Under the pieces are notes generated by a model, which was not told where the DNA came from, made no database searches, and worked only from the letters and a program-made list of their open reading frames with translations. From positions 4,249,001-4,313,000 of the forward strand of contig CM065299.1 of NCBI GenBank assembly GCA_032871835.1: a stretch of 64,000 bases of DNA. The letters are read 5' to 3'. Made by a program: the position numbers and the translations under genes. This DNA comes from Dipteronia dyeriana (taxonomy: Eukaryota > Streptophyta > Magnoliopsida > Sapindales > Sapindaceae). This document shows, piece by piece, positions 1 to 20,240 of the stretch (its first letter is position 1; each line of letters starts with the position of its first letter).

Positions 1-507
1 ATACTCTGCTCAACCTAGCTCAAATGACTAAATGACTTGGTTGATTTGAATTTCTCATAGAGTTTTTGGGACTAAAATGAGAATAAATAATAAGAAAACT
101 GTTGGCTCAAGATGCTTCTTTTTCCCATCCTTATTTACCATAATATCATTAACCAAATAAGGAACAATCTTGTGGTCATAATATAACCGTTATATCATTG
201 ATTTAAATTAACAATGATTCATGTTAAAAGATGACAAAAGGAATGGGTCATGGTTTAATGTCATCAACTCACGGTAACAGTCTTAAAAATCTATACAAGC
301 CTGAAACAACATAGGAAACTGGAAACCCTCACGGCCTCACCTCTAACTTTCTTAATCTAAGGTCATCTTAGGCCATTCGCTCAAGAGTCGGTTATCTACA
401 CTGCTAATGACACAGTAGACAAATAATATATCATATCCATATCAAATTGAAGATTTTTATGTTCAAAAAGTATTTATAATTTGCACGATTTATCATTGAA
501 CTGCACA
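1..507. other. Intergenic, nothing recognised
   Basis: AT-rich sequence. I see no coding exon, repeat array or transposon end here. Confidence 0.5.
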
Positions 508-1097
508 TTATAGAGTGCCGCCGTGGTTGTACTCATTATAATACACGAAAGACGAACCAATAGCTCTTGAATCCCTATTGTATGTATATAACATAAAACC
601 CTCTTCAAAGGCACAGTTTTCTATCAATTTGGAAGTGAATTCTTTCGTTTCTCTTTGCTCATAAACTTCATAGGGGTACTTCCCTAATTCCCACCAAACT
701 ATACATCCATGATTCAACAATTATCTGTAAATACAATAAAGCACTAAAAATTTCTATACATGAACAAGTACAAGGAAGCCCGTTAAGATTTCTAGTATTT
801 GTGAGCTAATACAGGTCACCAACTTCACTTAAAACACACCCATTACTGAGAAGACATATGATTTCTTAAACAAAGTCTTATCTTCTAAAATTCCCAACAA
901 AATTCCAGTACCCAGAAGCAAGAAAATGTCAACTGCGAGGCGAAGCAGCGATAGAAATACATAGAACTGAATTTTTTATTCAAAAAAACTCGAAACAAAA
1001 GAAATGCAATCTTGTAAGTAAAAATAAATAAATGTTGAAAGAGTAGGGTTTTACAAACTGACCTGGTTTGAAAAGAAGAAGCGATAGAAGAAGCCAT
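508..1097 (-). pseudogene. Unrecognised small gene or gene remnant
   Basis: Two pieces look gene-like. At 1097 a start codon opens a short serine-rich stretch (MASSIASSFQTR) that runs straight into a good donor, AG|GTCAGT, near 1063. At 508-720 there is a 70-residue open stretch ending in EYNHGGTL and a stop; it is rich in aromatic and charged residues and reads like genuine protein. I could not join the two. The obvious acceptor near 732 (TTTACAG) is followed at once by an in-frame stop in the frame of the downstream piece, so either an exon is missing from my model or the gene is broken. I do not recognise the family. The N-terminal piece would suit an organelle presequence, but that is a guess. 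It lies upstream of, and in opposite orientation to, the first glutamate receptor gene. Confidence 0.3.
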
Positions 1098-2947
1098 TTT
1101 AGAGCATCAATCAGCTTTGACACTTCAGTTCGCTGCCTTTAAAATTTTTGCAGAGAAAAATGAAAAACGAGAGCTATCTATCCAAAACGACTGTTATCCA
1201 GGGACCCGAAAGATGAACATTTGCGTTGAATGACAATTTTACCCTTTTTAAGTTGGGCCGAAAACCCACCTAGACTATAATATATGGCCGAGGCCCATTT
1301 CTTTCAATTTATCGTTTGCATCATTGGATTATAGTCTGAATTTGGGCCGGCCCATTTGTTTGTTATTTATATTTTGTTTATTATTAAAAATTGCCCTATA
1401 GTTTGAGTTATTAGCAAAATAAAATTATATACTTTCATTTTGGCTAAAATGCCCTTTCTGTATATACATGAAATTGCACTTTCCAACAATTAATCTCTTA
1501 AAATTGATTGAAAACAATTAACCTAAAAATATGGAGCATTATATACAATATTTTACAATTTAGAACAAGATCAACCAAGACCTAAGTAGACCGGTGGTTG
1601 GAGACTTGAAAGAAGCTCCCACCGTGTGTTCATTTCTCCATTTGTTTTTATTTTAAAAAAATACACAAAGAAATCACATTTATTATGGTACACAAAGAGT
1701 GAATCTCCAATAGCTATTGTTAATACAGTATTAATAAAATTGAGAACTCGTGATATCTCTCTCGAATCTAGATTATAGAAATCTAATTTAGCCAAACAAT
1801 CTCTTGTCATTAATAATAAAACATGCACCTTTGTGGTGCTCTTTTTCTTTTAAATAAAGTTGCTTTGAGTTTACAAATTAATAAGATAATTATAAATTTA
1901 GTAAGTGGGTGGTTCGTCCCTAAAGATTATGCTTGTAATATAGACCATAAAACAAAAATTGATACTTTATTAGTGGGCCTAATTTTGTTTTTTATGCATC
2001 ACATCTATATGTTTATGCTTTACATCCTCACTACGTGATAGAAAATTCTCATTATTATTATGTTTCTTTTTTAAAAATCAGACATTCATCGGATTAACGG
2101 GTCTAACGAGATCAATCATTATAAATACAATCTGAAACACCGTTTCTATTTTTAGAAATGAGTCTCATTGAACTTTATGAATTAATAGACAAATATATAA
2201 CTCGAATTCTTATTACATAAATAAAAAGGGAAGTGTCAAGTGTCCAAACGAGAATATTCACATTAAGAACTCCATGAATACACGAAAGCATATATTTTAT
2301 CAGTCTGCTTTATATGTATGTGGTTATTTTATTTTATTATTTTTTTTTGACAGGACTTTATGTATGTGTTGATCTAAGCATATCCAAATAGATTTTTGAT
2401 TGGAATTTGACATCGACTTTAAAAAAGAAAAATTATAGTGGTGAATAATCATATTCCTCTCCACATGAATTTGAATAATAATTATTAATTTCATTTATAT
2501 TAATAATAATGATTAATTTTGGGTAATACATTTATGAAAAGTTGCTTCCCACACTATACTAGTCCCAGAAAAGTAAAGTTGTGAAGAGAATTATTTTAAA
2601 GTAGAGAACAATAAAAAGTAATATTAACTATTGGGTTTGATCTTAATCTTAGTATATAAAACATTGCATCCTCTATCTAAGTATTTGATATCATTAACTA
2701 AAATTTAATATCACTACAATTCGTTTATAGCCTTTTCTCCTTTTGAATGTGAATATTTTGCATTTGTTTATAGAGATTGCGAAATCTGATTATACATTAT
2801 AATTCTACTAAATGGGATTTACTATTCTTATTTTTTATTGTAATTATAATTCTATGTATATAAGATATCCATTTAAAATCAAATATGATCAAAAGAAAGT
2901 ATCACTATACACAATTTAATAATCTAATATGATAATGTTATCTCTAA

Positions 2948-2948
2948 T

Positions 2949-2981
<33 letters not shown>
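2948..2981. repeat. Compound (TA)n(GA)n microsatellite
   Basis: A run of TA dinucleotides passes directly into a run of GA dinucleotides. Confidence 0.9.
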
Positions 2982-3289
2982 TCAGTTGTCACTTATCATG
3001 TTTGAATACAATAGAATAAATGTTATTTATCATTAAGTCACGTTAGCTGGTTTTTAAAACTTATTGTTCCGTTAAATTTAACTTCAATAAACAACAGAAG
3101 CTGTATAGGTAAATTGATGTATAATGGATTTTACTTATACATAAATACATAATCATGATCAAAATTCAAAGTCATTAAAATCAATTCAAGATCTGGCCCA
3201 CTCATCTCTGCCTGGCAGACCATTTATATCACCAAAATCCAATAGTCTGTGTCACGTTCCTCCCTTGTAGAGTTATAGTCAACTCGAGT

Positions 3290-3293
<4 letters not shown>

Positions 3294-3329
<36 letters not shown>
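3294..3329. repeat. (AT)n microsatellite
   Basis: An uninterrupted AT dinucleotide run of about 36 bases. Confidence 0.9.
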
Positions 3330-3330
<1 letters not shown>

Positions 3331-3563
3331 ACTAGAACACGAATTCACAATCCCCTAGCAGGGCCGGTCCTGTGCGGCTGTGCAATAAATGTATCCATTC
3401 CGGATCTATAAAAAAATTATCAAATTTCAAAGAATTCAAAAATTGATTATTTATAACAATAATAAAACAGTTATTTTTATTTTGGATCCTAAATATGTTA
3501 AGACCTACCCTGTTCCTTGATATGGTATAAACGAGAGAGGTATATACAAACCAACAGCGTGTC

Positions 3564-4110
3564 TAGTGATGGCAGCGAGTCAGGTTCGGATAGATTTTGT
3601 AAAATCCAACCTCTTAGCGAAAATTTGTCTTACCCACGCCCGCCCGCGAACTCGAGTAGGTAAGCGGGTTCGTGGACGGGTTTGAACCCGTGGGTTATGG
3701 CTGCACCCATAATCTCACCCGTGAACCTGAGAAACAATACGGGTTCACGAGGTGAGTGCTTCATCCGCGAGATACTCACAAACTCGCAACCCACAAACTC
3801 GTGAAACCCGCGATTTATCATTTGTAAATTTCCACATGTAATCACCTATTTGATACTTAATTAAATTAAATTTTCATTTCTAATTCCATACTTATACATT
3901 ACAAACAATAATAACCATAAAAATAAAATGATCAAAAATAATTCAAATGTTTATATATATTTATATATATGTATTTTATTTATACGGGTTCACAGATCCA
4001 ACATGTGGGTTCGTTTTCTCAACCCGCACCTGTCCATGAACCCATCGGATTTTTCATTAAACCGATTCACGGATCTACGGAATCGTAAATTCACCATCCA
4101 CGTCTGACTC
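3564..4110. mobile_element. Candidate hAT-like non-autonomous element
   Basis: The left end reads TAGTGATGGCA, close to the TAGGGATGGCA end of the better supported element at 39911. The right side carries an inverted ACCATCC motif near 4095. Between them is GC-richer sequence with many variants of 'cgggttcac' and its complement, a style common in short plant hAT elements. I could not find a clean 8-bp target duplication, so the ends are approximate. Confidence 0.35.
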
Positions 4111-4769
4111 TATAAGATCAAGTTTGAACGGATACCTACATATACGGATCAAATTACCATCCCTACTCGTGTCGTCCTATTCGAAATTGATATATTATAT
4201 TTGTTGGGTATATTTGGGCGGTGCCGGACAGTATCTTGTTGTTACTTGTATGGTTGGATCAAGTGAAATTTATGAAAACCATGTCATGCAACAACCTATT
4301 CTGCCCGTGAGAGTGTGAGAGGACAGAGGAGAGAGAACCAGTGCCAGTTCCTAGCAGATCTTTATCGTAAATTTTTCTAAATTGTTTTTTCGGTAATTGA
4401 AGTCTTTTTCTGGGTACCCTTTTCTTTTTTGTCGTCCACAATTTATCTCTTTCTCTGAAAAAAAACAAAACTGATAAAGACGTTGGAAGGAAATTTCTGG
4501 GGTTGAATTTTGGGACTCTTTGAAGTACGTGATTTTCACGAGTACAAATTCCAGTTCGTATCACATACAATAATACATACACACACAAAAACATGTTAAA
4601 TTCATTTTCATTTTGAACAGTTAATTATTCCTCACCAAGACACCAACCACCCATCATTCACTGTTAAAATTATAGCCAAATCTTTTCAGGTTTTTGTGGG
4701 GTGGACTCAAAACAAAACTTCTCTGTTTTGAAAGTTGTCTTGTTGGGGGGTTGATTATATTGTCCAACC

Positions 4770-8889
<4,120 letters not shown>

Positions 8890-9649
8890 TATCTATATCT
8901 ATATATATATATATATGTTCAAAGCACAAATTGTAGGGATCAGTCATCAGTCTATCTAGTTTTAGTATATGTGATCTTGTGTTGTATATATATATATTTA
9001 ACTGACTAGAATTAATGAAAAATATAGATTTGTAACTTGTAAGCATCCCAAAATTTATCATCAGCCCTGATTTTTTTTTTTGATAGGCTTGATATGATAT
9101 GATTACAAGTTTACAACATTAGCATCAGAATTTTTATCAAAAGTCAATTAGACGGGATGTGAAATATCACATTCAAACAAGTTGCAGAAGAATCCAAGAG
9201 CAGTGCATTTAAAATCAATTAATGATCTGGGAGTCTGGTACCTCCTCTCTTTAATTAAGGGAAAATATTTAGATCCGTATCTGAAATGTTGACTTTTTTA
9301 TATTTATCGATAAAAAAATTCATTACCAATCTTATATATTTAATATCAAATATTTTAAATAATTTTTTTGTTAATTAAATACTGACCGATCAATTCACGG
9401 TTAAAAGGAACGTCTGTCCTTTTATGAGAATCCATATTCCATTTTAGACAACTGTGAATTACTTATTACCTTCTGAAAAGTAAAAAACAGTAGTAAAATT
9501 TGGTTTTTTGCTTTTTTTTGATGATTTTGATTTTGCGGCATCTTTGTCCTTATATATTCTCTGTCATTATAGCTCAGTTATACTTTGCCATCTCTGAAAC
9601 GCTGAAAGGGACATGAGAACCACATGTTTAAATAGAATAAAAATTAATA
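8890..9649. other. 3' flank of GLR3.7-type gene
   Basis: AT-rich, with short TA runs near 8900 and 8980 and T-rich tracts that would suit a 3' untranslated region and polyadenylation zone. No gene is seen. Confidence 0.5.
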
Positions 9650-10045
9650 GTATATTAATAACAAAAAATTGTTTGAAGCATATTGTTACCATTGTTTGAT
9701 GTGAGCCGTCTCTGTTTAAAAACTTAGCACGGATCATAATTATTGCCTTTTCAGTTAAAAGTGATAAAAATAATTTATAATATTTATAATAAAAAAATAT
9801 CTGATTTAAATAAGTGAATAAGTAAATACGGTTAAAAATTATATATAAAGACTCAATTGTTTCAAGCATATAAACTGCATATTGCCATAGTTGTTTGATG
9901 AGACATGTTTTGTTTAAAAGCTGAGTACACGTCATCATCATTATTTTTTCAGCCAAAAACGATAAAAAATAATAATAATAATTAGTTGGGGTCCCTGTAC
10001 TTTCCGATAAAAATAATTTAGTTGGGGTCCCTTTACTTTCCAGGT
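9650..10045. repeat. Locally duplicated AT-rich segment
   Basis: Two related copies of about 120 bases (near 9655-9770 and 9855-9975) share the order 'gtttgaagcata', 'tgtttgatg', 'ctgtttaaaa' and a TTTTCAG-containing end. They are followed by a short direct repeat built on 'ttagttggggtccct' at 9981-10043. No coding content is convincing; the open frame on the minus strand across this stretch is AT-driven. Confidence 0.5.
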
Positions 10046-12019
10046 CATAATTCCTCAATTTTTGTATTGGTTAATGGTTAGAGGATCTTGAAAAAAATAA
10101 AAGAAGAAGGGGAATTCAATACAATATTCCCATGCATGAATTTATCTTTCTTTGTATTATTGTACTTTTTAGGGTTATTTTTTTAAATACTTTTAAAATA
10201 ATATTAATTTCAGCTGGTTTCAAGGATTAGATTAATAAAACAAAATTCTTAGAAAATAAACTCTTCTAATTAATTATAGGTTTTTTTTAATAGATATTAT
10301 ATTTATTTAATGTTTTAATGAATACATCAAAAGAACTCTTATATCGGTCATTAAAGAATTCATCCATTAATATTTAAAACTTAACACCTTCTATATATAT
10401 AATCTCACCATTATATAATCCTAATAATTGTGGAAATATTTCTCCCAATATTAGGAACCGACTTTTTAGGATCATACAAGTAGACATCCGAAGAGCTAAT
10501 ATTTAAAAGATGGTAAAAGAGTACTGGAGAGAAGCAACGAGATGGTGTCCTACCTGGCAGATATCATGTGGGCTGTGGCTTTTGACTGCTTAAATTTAGA
10601 TTGTTTGTTTGTGACCGGAGGAAAGCAAAACAAACATATGTCGCAGCCTTAGAACATTTCCACTCTATAGATTAGGGTGAAAACGTAAAGAATTAGACCG
10701 ACGTCTAGATTCTATGGAAAACTAGAATCCACTGTAAAAATAAGAAACAAAATCTGTAATTTTTAATGAATACAAGCTAATGAGTCTTTCGATTTATAAG
10801 ACTATTTAAATAAAAAAATTCAAACCCGAATCCTTATTGGACAAGAAACGAGATTACAAATAACAAAACTGTCAAAATTAGTGAAAACTGTTAAAAATAA
10901 CGAAATAACGAAATTTACGGAAATAAAATATACTAACGATCATAAACAAGCCAGGATTAACCGTAGACAATTATAGCTTGTCAAAGTCAACTTATGATTA
11001 AAAAAGAAATTTCTTACAAAGGAAATAACTGCGATTTCGGGACCTAAATGATGGAATTTGACCGACAAAGGTAGTGCCACAACATCGAAGGTGTTGAGTT
11101 TAGAAGATCTCGTCGATTCCATTCAATTAAAGTAATTTATTCTTGGATTTATGATGATCCCATAAAGCCGTGTAGGACCCAGCCACTTATTCTAAATCAT
11201 TAAATCCCCTACTTAGCTAAAATAGGGAGCCAATTTGGATTTTGAGCACTCGAGGGGACTCCCTAAATGACTCTCTTGGGAGCTCTCCAAATGTAGGGAG
11301 CTCCCTATCTTCTCTTTCCTATTTTTTTCTAATATTTTAAAACTGATTTTGGTATTAAAAAAATGATATAATTATGTATTATTATTTGTTAAAAGTGTTA
11401 AGGTTGTAGGCTCTCCAAATACAATTTAAAACAAAATTAATTTATTTATATTTTATATTTAAAAAGTATTAAAATATTAATGACTAGCTATAATAAAGAA
11501 CATGATTAGAGTGACCTCATGAGAAGTGCCCAGTTAAAATAACTTTTTAGTTAAAATAACTAAAATTTGATTAAAATTTAGAGAATATGGTTGGAGACTC
11601 TTTTAAACCACTATTGTCAGGGGCACTATTGGGCTGAGTCAAGGGTGGGTATCCATCCCGTACCTCTAATACTTAGGGTCCTAAATAAATGATGTGAATT
11701 TTTATTATCAGTTAAGCTATAAAAATAAAATCTAAAAAAGGATAAAACAATACTAAAAAAATTTAGGACTTGGCCCCGATTTGTTTAATTTTTGTATAAA
11801 ATCTATTTTTTTTTAAAATTTCATACTTTCTTATCACATATTACCTACATATTCTTTATTTTTTTTCCACCTACTAAAAACGAAAAAAATACGGTAACTA
11901 AAAATATAAAAGTTATGAATTTTTTATTTTTTTAATTTTATTTTGGGATGAAGTGGGAATGATTTTATTAATATAGAATCTAATTTTTACCTCCGAATAA
12001 TCAGGATAATCAGGATCGA
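10046..12019. other. Intergenic, distal upstream of GLR3.4-type gene
   Basis: No gene seen. A motif block at 10558-10655 (containing 'gactgcttaaatttagattg') recurs at 12590-12685, so part of this region has been copied locally. Around 11205-11320 several 'agggagctccct'-like inverted motifs suggest a decayed MITE. Confidence 0.45.
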
Positions 12020-13170
12020 CACATACTATTATTCTCACATAAAGACCCCATGATATAGCTCCATTTTTATTTTCCAATTACTTTTCCACTAACCACCACG
12101 ATTCTATATTTCTAGCGTGTTTGACATAAAAAATATGGATAATGATATACTATACTACTCAATTTCAAATCCCAATATAGACTTATATGGTTGTTGAAAA
12201 TCAGTGTCTCGTATTTAAATGACTTGACCTTTTCATAATATAATATAACATTATCACGTATGCGTATATATATATATATATTGAATTATCGATTATTAGT
12301 TATTACCATGACAAATATTGACAATGGACTTTTCTTTAATTAGTCTATTTGTTGTGACAGTGATTGAGATTCGTCACAGTATCAACTTAGATTGGATTTT
12401 ACATTGCTTTACCCAGATAAAATTGCTTGGAATCTAGGTAATGTCATTTTCTCAAATTTGGTAAACTTTAATTTATCACATTCTATATATTATTTTTGTT
12501 TTTTTTATATCTTTAACCAAAACCATTTGATCTGATTTGACTTAAATTAATTTATTTTATTTTTGATCTTCTTCGACATTCCTTGCTTTAACATATTTTT
12601 ATATCATGTGACCTTTGACTGACTGCTTAAATTTAGATTGTTTGCTTGTGCCTAGAGAAAAACAAACATCGCAGCCTTTAACTACTATTGTTCTCACTGA
12701 CAGACCCCCATAGCTCCATTTTTATATTTCCTTATACTTTTCCAAATTCCAACTACCACAATTCTCTATCGTGTTTGACAAAAATAAAAATAAAAAATCA
12801 ATTCAATTTCAATCCCAATATATAATTTATATGGTTGTTAAAAGTAAGTGTCACACATGCATTATCATATTTAAAATGACTCACACATGTATTATCATAT
12901 ATAAAATGATATGATCGACCTTTCGAGAATATACATATACATATATATATGATTATTTGTTGTTGAATTATTGATGATTACCATGACCATGAACTTTTGT
13001 TTTGTCTATATTGCAATAGTGACTGAGATTGGTTACGGTGTCAATGCATCAGATTAGTTTATGGACCCATATAAAAGAATAAATGAATCTCACATCACAT
13101 GGAGCTGCTTGCTTGGAATCTGTCATGTCATTTTCTCAAATTTGGTAAACTTTAATTTATAGTTCTTACT
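12020..13170. repeat. Tandem duplication upstream of GLR3.4-type gene
   Basis: Two diverged copies, roughly 12020-12500 and 12690-13170, share the same ordered landmarks: 'catagctccattttta' near 12056 and 12711, a 'gtgtttgaca' block, 'tgattgagatt'-like and 'gcttggaatct' blocks, and 'tcaaatttggtaaacttt' near 12455 and 13140. The offset drifts from about 655 to 686 bases because of small insertions. The duplicated unit lies about 1.8-3 kb upstream of the start codon at 15000. Confidence 0.7.
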
Positions 13171-13352
13171 TCTTATATTATTACATTTTTTTTAAGTATA
13201 AGTTTATGTTGTTATTATAGTTTTAATCTTCAACCCCAGATTAATTTTTTTGATTTGTCATCTTTTTCAACATATTCCTTGCTTTAATTTGTTTTTTTCA
13301 CTGTGTAAGGCACGTTGTCATGACTTAATTATGACTTAATTTATTTTTTCCT

Positions 13353-13354
<2 letters not shown>

Positions 13355-13388
<34 letters not shown>
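13355..13388. repeat. (AT)n microsatellite
   Basis: Uninterrupted AT dinucleotide run. Confidence 0.9.
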
Positions 13389-13390
<2 letters not shown>

Positions 13391-14360
13391 GATTTTGAAC
13401 GATTCCTCCTGAATTCAATTGATTTCTCCAACAAATCCTTATCTCAAGCGATAAACCTAAAGAGATAATTTGTTGAAGTCTTTTGTCAATTGAATTTAAA
13501 TATAGAAATATATAAAACAATCTTAGCTAGCTTCTTGAAGTACAAAAACTTATACAGAATCTATAAATTAATAGCTACAAGTAAAAGTTTCCAACTGATC
13601 TGAATTGAAAGATCCTGAATCTTGATCAACAACAAAATCAGTTCATTCAACCAAGGTAATTTGAGTTTATCATTGATATTTGATAGTGTCATTTGTTAAT
13701 TTTTCACGTTACAGACATTATATAACATTATACAAGTGAGAAAATACGAGGAACTAGGAACAGTAAATTTCATTCCTGAAAATTCAAATTCTAAAACGTG
13801 GCCCCCATTTCTTCACCACCTTGTTTGCTTCTTGGGAAATATTTAATTTTCTCAACTGTATGCATGAACAATTGCAACCCTCGTGTTTCACACTCTTACA
13901 CTTGGTCCCCACTTCACAATTCACATACATAATCTTTGTATAATTTTTTAAATTTAATTGAGAGTTTTTAACTGAGAATTAATTTTTTTTTAAAAAAAAT
14001 TGTAGTAGGACCACCATTGGTGACGAAATGTGCAAGGACTTGACCAGGACAACCATAATTCACCAAGTTTATGGGATTCTCAGTCTGTCTAATGTCTACA
14101 CTACTTTACATGGAATTATTTCAACAAACCAATAAAACAACATGAATATCATAATCGAAGAATAATAAAATAATAAACTGGGAAAAGTCTAGAAAAAATA
14201 AATAATTAAATAATTAAATAATTAATTACTAAAGGAGTAAAGGTTAACAGACATATAGACATGACATGGCTAGAGAATAATTCTTTACTTGAGCTTGCAA
14301 GACTGTTTAATGTTTTAGCTTTGAACCTCTCTTTATCACTTGTTGGAATGTGAATGTGAA

Positions 14361-14387
14361 GTGTGTTGTGTTGTGTTGTGTTGTGTT
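14361..14387. repeat. (GTGTT)n microsatellite
   Basis: About five copies of GTGTT followed by a CTT run, about 90 bases before the proposed leader intron and so possibly within the transcribed leader of the GLR3.4-type gene. Confidence 0.8.
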
Positions 14388-14474
14388 CTTCTTCTTCTCT
14401 CATTTGGACAACCTTATATATATCATGAACTAGACTGTTCAAAGCTCCGTCTCTCTCTCTGCTAATTCAGGCAA

Positions 14475-14931
14475 GTAATTGAATTTGTTTGTATGTTCTT
14501 TTATTCGTTTTATCTTTTTCATTTTTCCTTCTTTGCATGTGGGTTTTTTTGAGTAAGTACACTTAGAATATTTTGTTCTCTAACTTGTTCATTTTATTTT
14601 ATTATTTTGTTCCAATTAGTGTACTATCATTGCTCTAATCAAGTCAACATAATATTTGGGTTATGGGGTTCTTGAATATTGTTCTTGTATTTATTTCTCA
14701 TGTGGGTAGCAAAATCTAGTGTTTAAATTAGTCTTAGTCTGGATATTAAGATCCACATAGATGTTTGTTCTTTGAGTAAAATTACCAGATTTTTTTTTTG
14801 TTCTTTTTAATTAGCGTTTCACAGTTTTGGAACCCATGTTGCTCATGATTTTCTTGATTTCATGGCTGCAAAATCTATATGTCGTTGACTGTGTTTAATG
14901 GTGTTCACGTTCGTTTTGACATTATTGGCAG
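14475..14931 (+). other. Probable 5'-leader intron of GLR3.4-type gene
   Basis: A pyrimidine-rich CTCTCTCT leader-like stretch at about 14445-14460 is followed by GCAA|GTAATT at 14475. An acceptor TTGGCAG ends at 14931, just 68 bases before the start codon. The intervening sequence is T-rich like other introns here. This is inferred from signals only; no transcript is available. Confidence 0.4.
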
Positions 14932-14999
14932 GCGCTGCTGTTTATCTATGAATCAATGCTAATTCAAGCAGAAGAATTAACCAATTAATTGCAGACTAC

Positions 15000-18809
<3,810 letters not shown>

Positions 18810-19568
18810 CACAAGTTTTTACACGTTTTTGGTTCCATTGGTGTAGTGGTGGTGGTGGTGGTAGTGGGTAATAATTCAGAGCTCATCGTTCTCGTTGTTT
18901 AACTACACATTCAAATTACACACTCTCATCTTATACTAATTATATTGGCTGCTTCTAATTTCTTCAAAAGCCAAAGTTTAGTTTAGCTAGTGTTTACTTT
19001 CATTCACATAATTGACAGAGAAAGATTTAGAAAATCTAGTCTCATCATCAACCGTTTTGTATTTTTTACACAAATGATGTTTGTAATCTTGATACAAATT
19101 GAAGGAATTATGGAGCTTTTCAATACATGTATATAGATAGTTCTTCATTATGGTATATTATATGGAATTTGTCTCCTTTGCTGAAAGTTTCTCTCTATTT
19201 TTTTTTTCAAATAAAAGTTTAAAAACTAAGAACAATGAAAACACTTTCAATACAAGTATTTTTTTTTTTAAATAATTACCCAAAAAAGTCCCCAATAAGA
19301 TAAAATCTACTTCGAAAAATATATATTATTATACAGTCTATTCAGTCTCAATAATGTTTCAGGATAAAAATATCTAAAAACCATTATATTAAACAACTAC
19401 AGAAAAAACAATTGTTATACATTTATACATCGTGAAAATTAGTGCCATCTGAGTTTGTAACTAAGTAGAAGGGGGTGGCTGCTGTGCAGCTGGCTGTATG
19501 ATACAGCCAGCAACGGTGCCCCCATTAATAATTAAAAAAGCAATGGGGCAACCGGTTTTCAACCGGTT
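18810..19568. other. 3' flank of GLR3.4-type gene and MITE-like sequence
   Basis: The first 350 bases look like a 3' untranslated region, with a GTG-repeat run at 18845-18862. From about 19470 there is GC-richer sequence with short palindromes (gctgtgcagc; caaccggttttcaaccggtt) into which the LTR at 19569 has inserted. No gene is seen. Confidence 0.5.
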
Positions 19569-20072
19569 TGTCACGAGCCGCAAGCTGTCAAGCCCAGGAG
19601 CCTAACAAATGCCACAACTATGTCAAGCTCTTAGAAGATTCTAGAGACTTCTCCACAATTCCAGCATTGGTCAAGCTTCTGGAAGTCTCTAGCAACCCAA
19701 CCCTCTCTACACCATTCTTGTATTTAGCTAGATAGTTGTAGAATAATCTAGAACCTTGTAGAGACATGTAAATACGTGTAGAGTAAATTCTAGCTAGGTG
19801 TAGAATATTCTGGAGACTTAATCTCCACTATTAGACTAGATTAATCTAGAAATAGCCAACCCCCCTCATTTGTAAATCATCCTAGAAACTCAAGCATTCT
19901 AGTATCCAAAGCATTGTATAGCTTCCTTCATAGCAATACAATCTTTGTTTTCCATTCAAGCTCTTTTACTCTTTTCTCTCAAATCTCTCTTGTAAGGTTT
20001 ACTTAGCAACATTCTCATAGAATTTGCCTAAGTGCCGCACGGGTGTGCTGCGCAAACTCTAAGCCCGTGACA
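19569..20072. mobile_element. Solo LTR of a retrotransposon
   Basis: A 504-bp unit begins TGTCACG and ends CGTGACA, the TG...CA form with short inverted ends expected of an LTR. It is flanked by a perfect 4-bp direct repeat, GGTT, at 19565-19568 and 20073-20076. No primer-binding site or internal domain follows, so this is a solo LTR left by recombination rather than a full element. It is packed with TTCTAGA-like motifs; several match the nGAAnnTTCn pattern of heat-shock elements (see findings). The family is not recognised; the 4-bp duplication is shorter than the usual 5. Confidence 0.75.
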
Positions 20073-20240
20073 GGTTGCTCCCAAAAAAACTTTTTTTTTT
20101 TTTAAATTTTTACAACACCTTAAATTTTATATTTAAAAAATTAAATTGAAACCTATATAAAAAAACTTATATAATTAAAAATTATATTTAATTAAGATAA
20201 ATTAATTAATTATATATTTTCATTTTTTTATATATATTTT

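Larger units (their letters stand above)
1098..3563. other. Intergenic, AT-rich with microsatellites
   Basis: No convincing exons. The two small open frames near 1571-2038 have no recognisable protein content. The stretch contains the two dinucleotide arrays listed separately. Confidence 0.5.

Noticed and set aside
9567..10058. 163-residue minus-strand open frame
   Set aside because: Phe/Ile/Tyr-rich and AT-driven, overlapping a local duplication; no recognisable domain.
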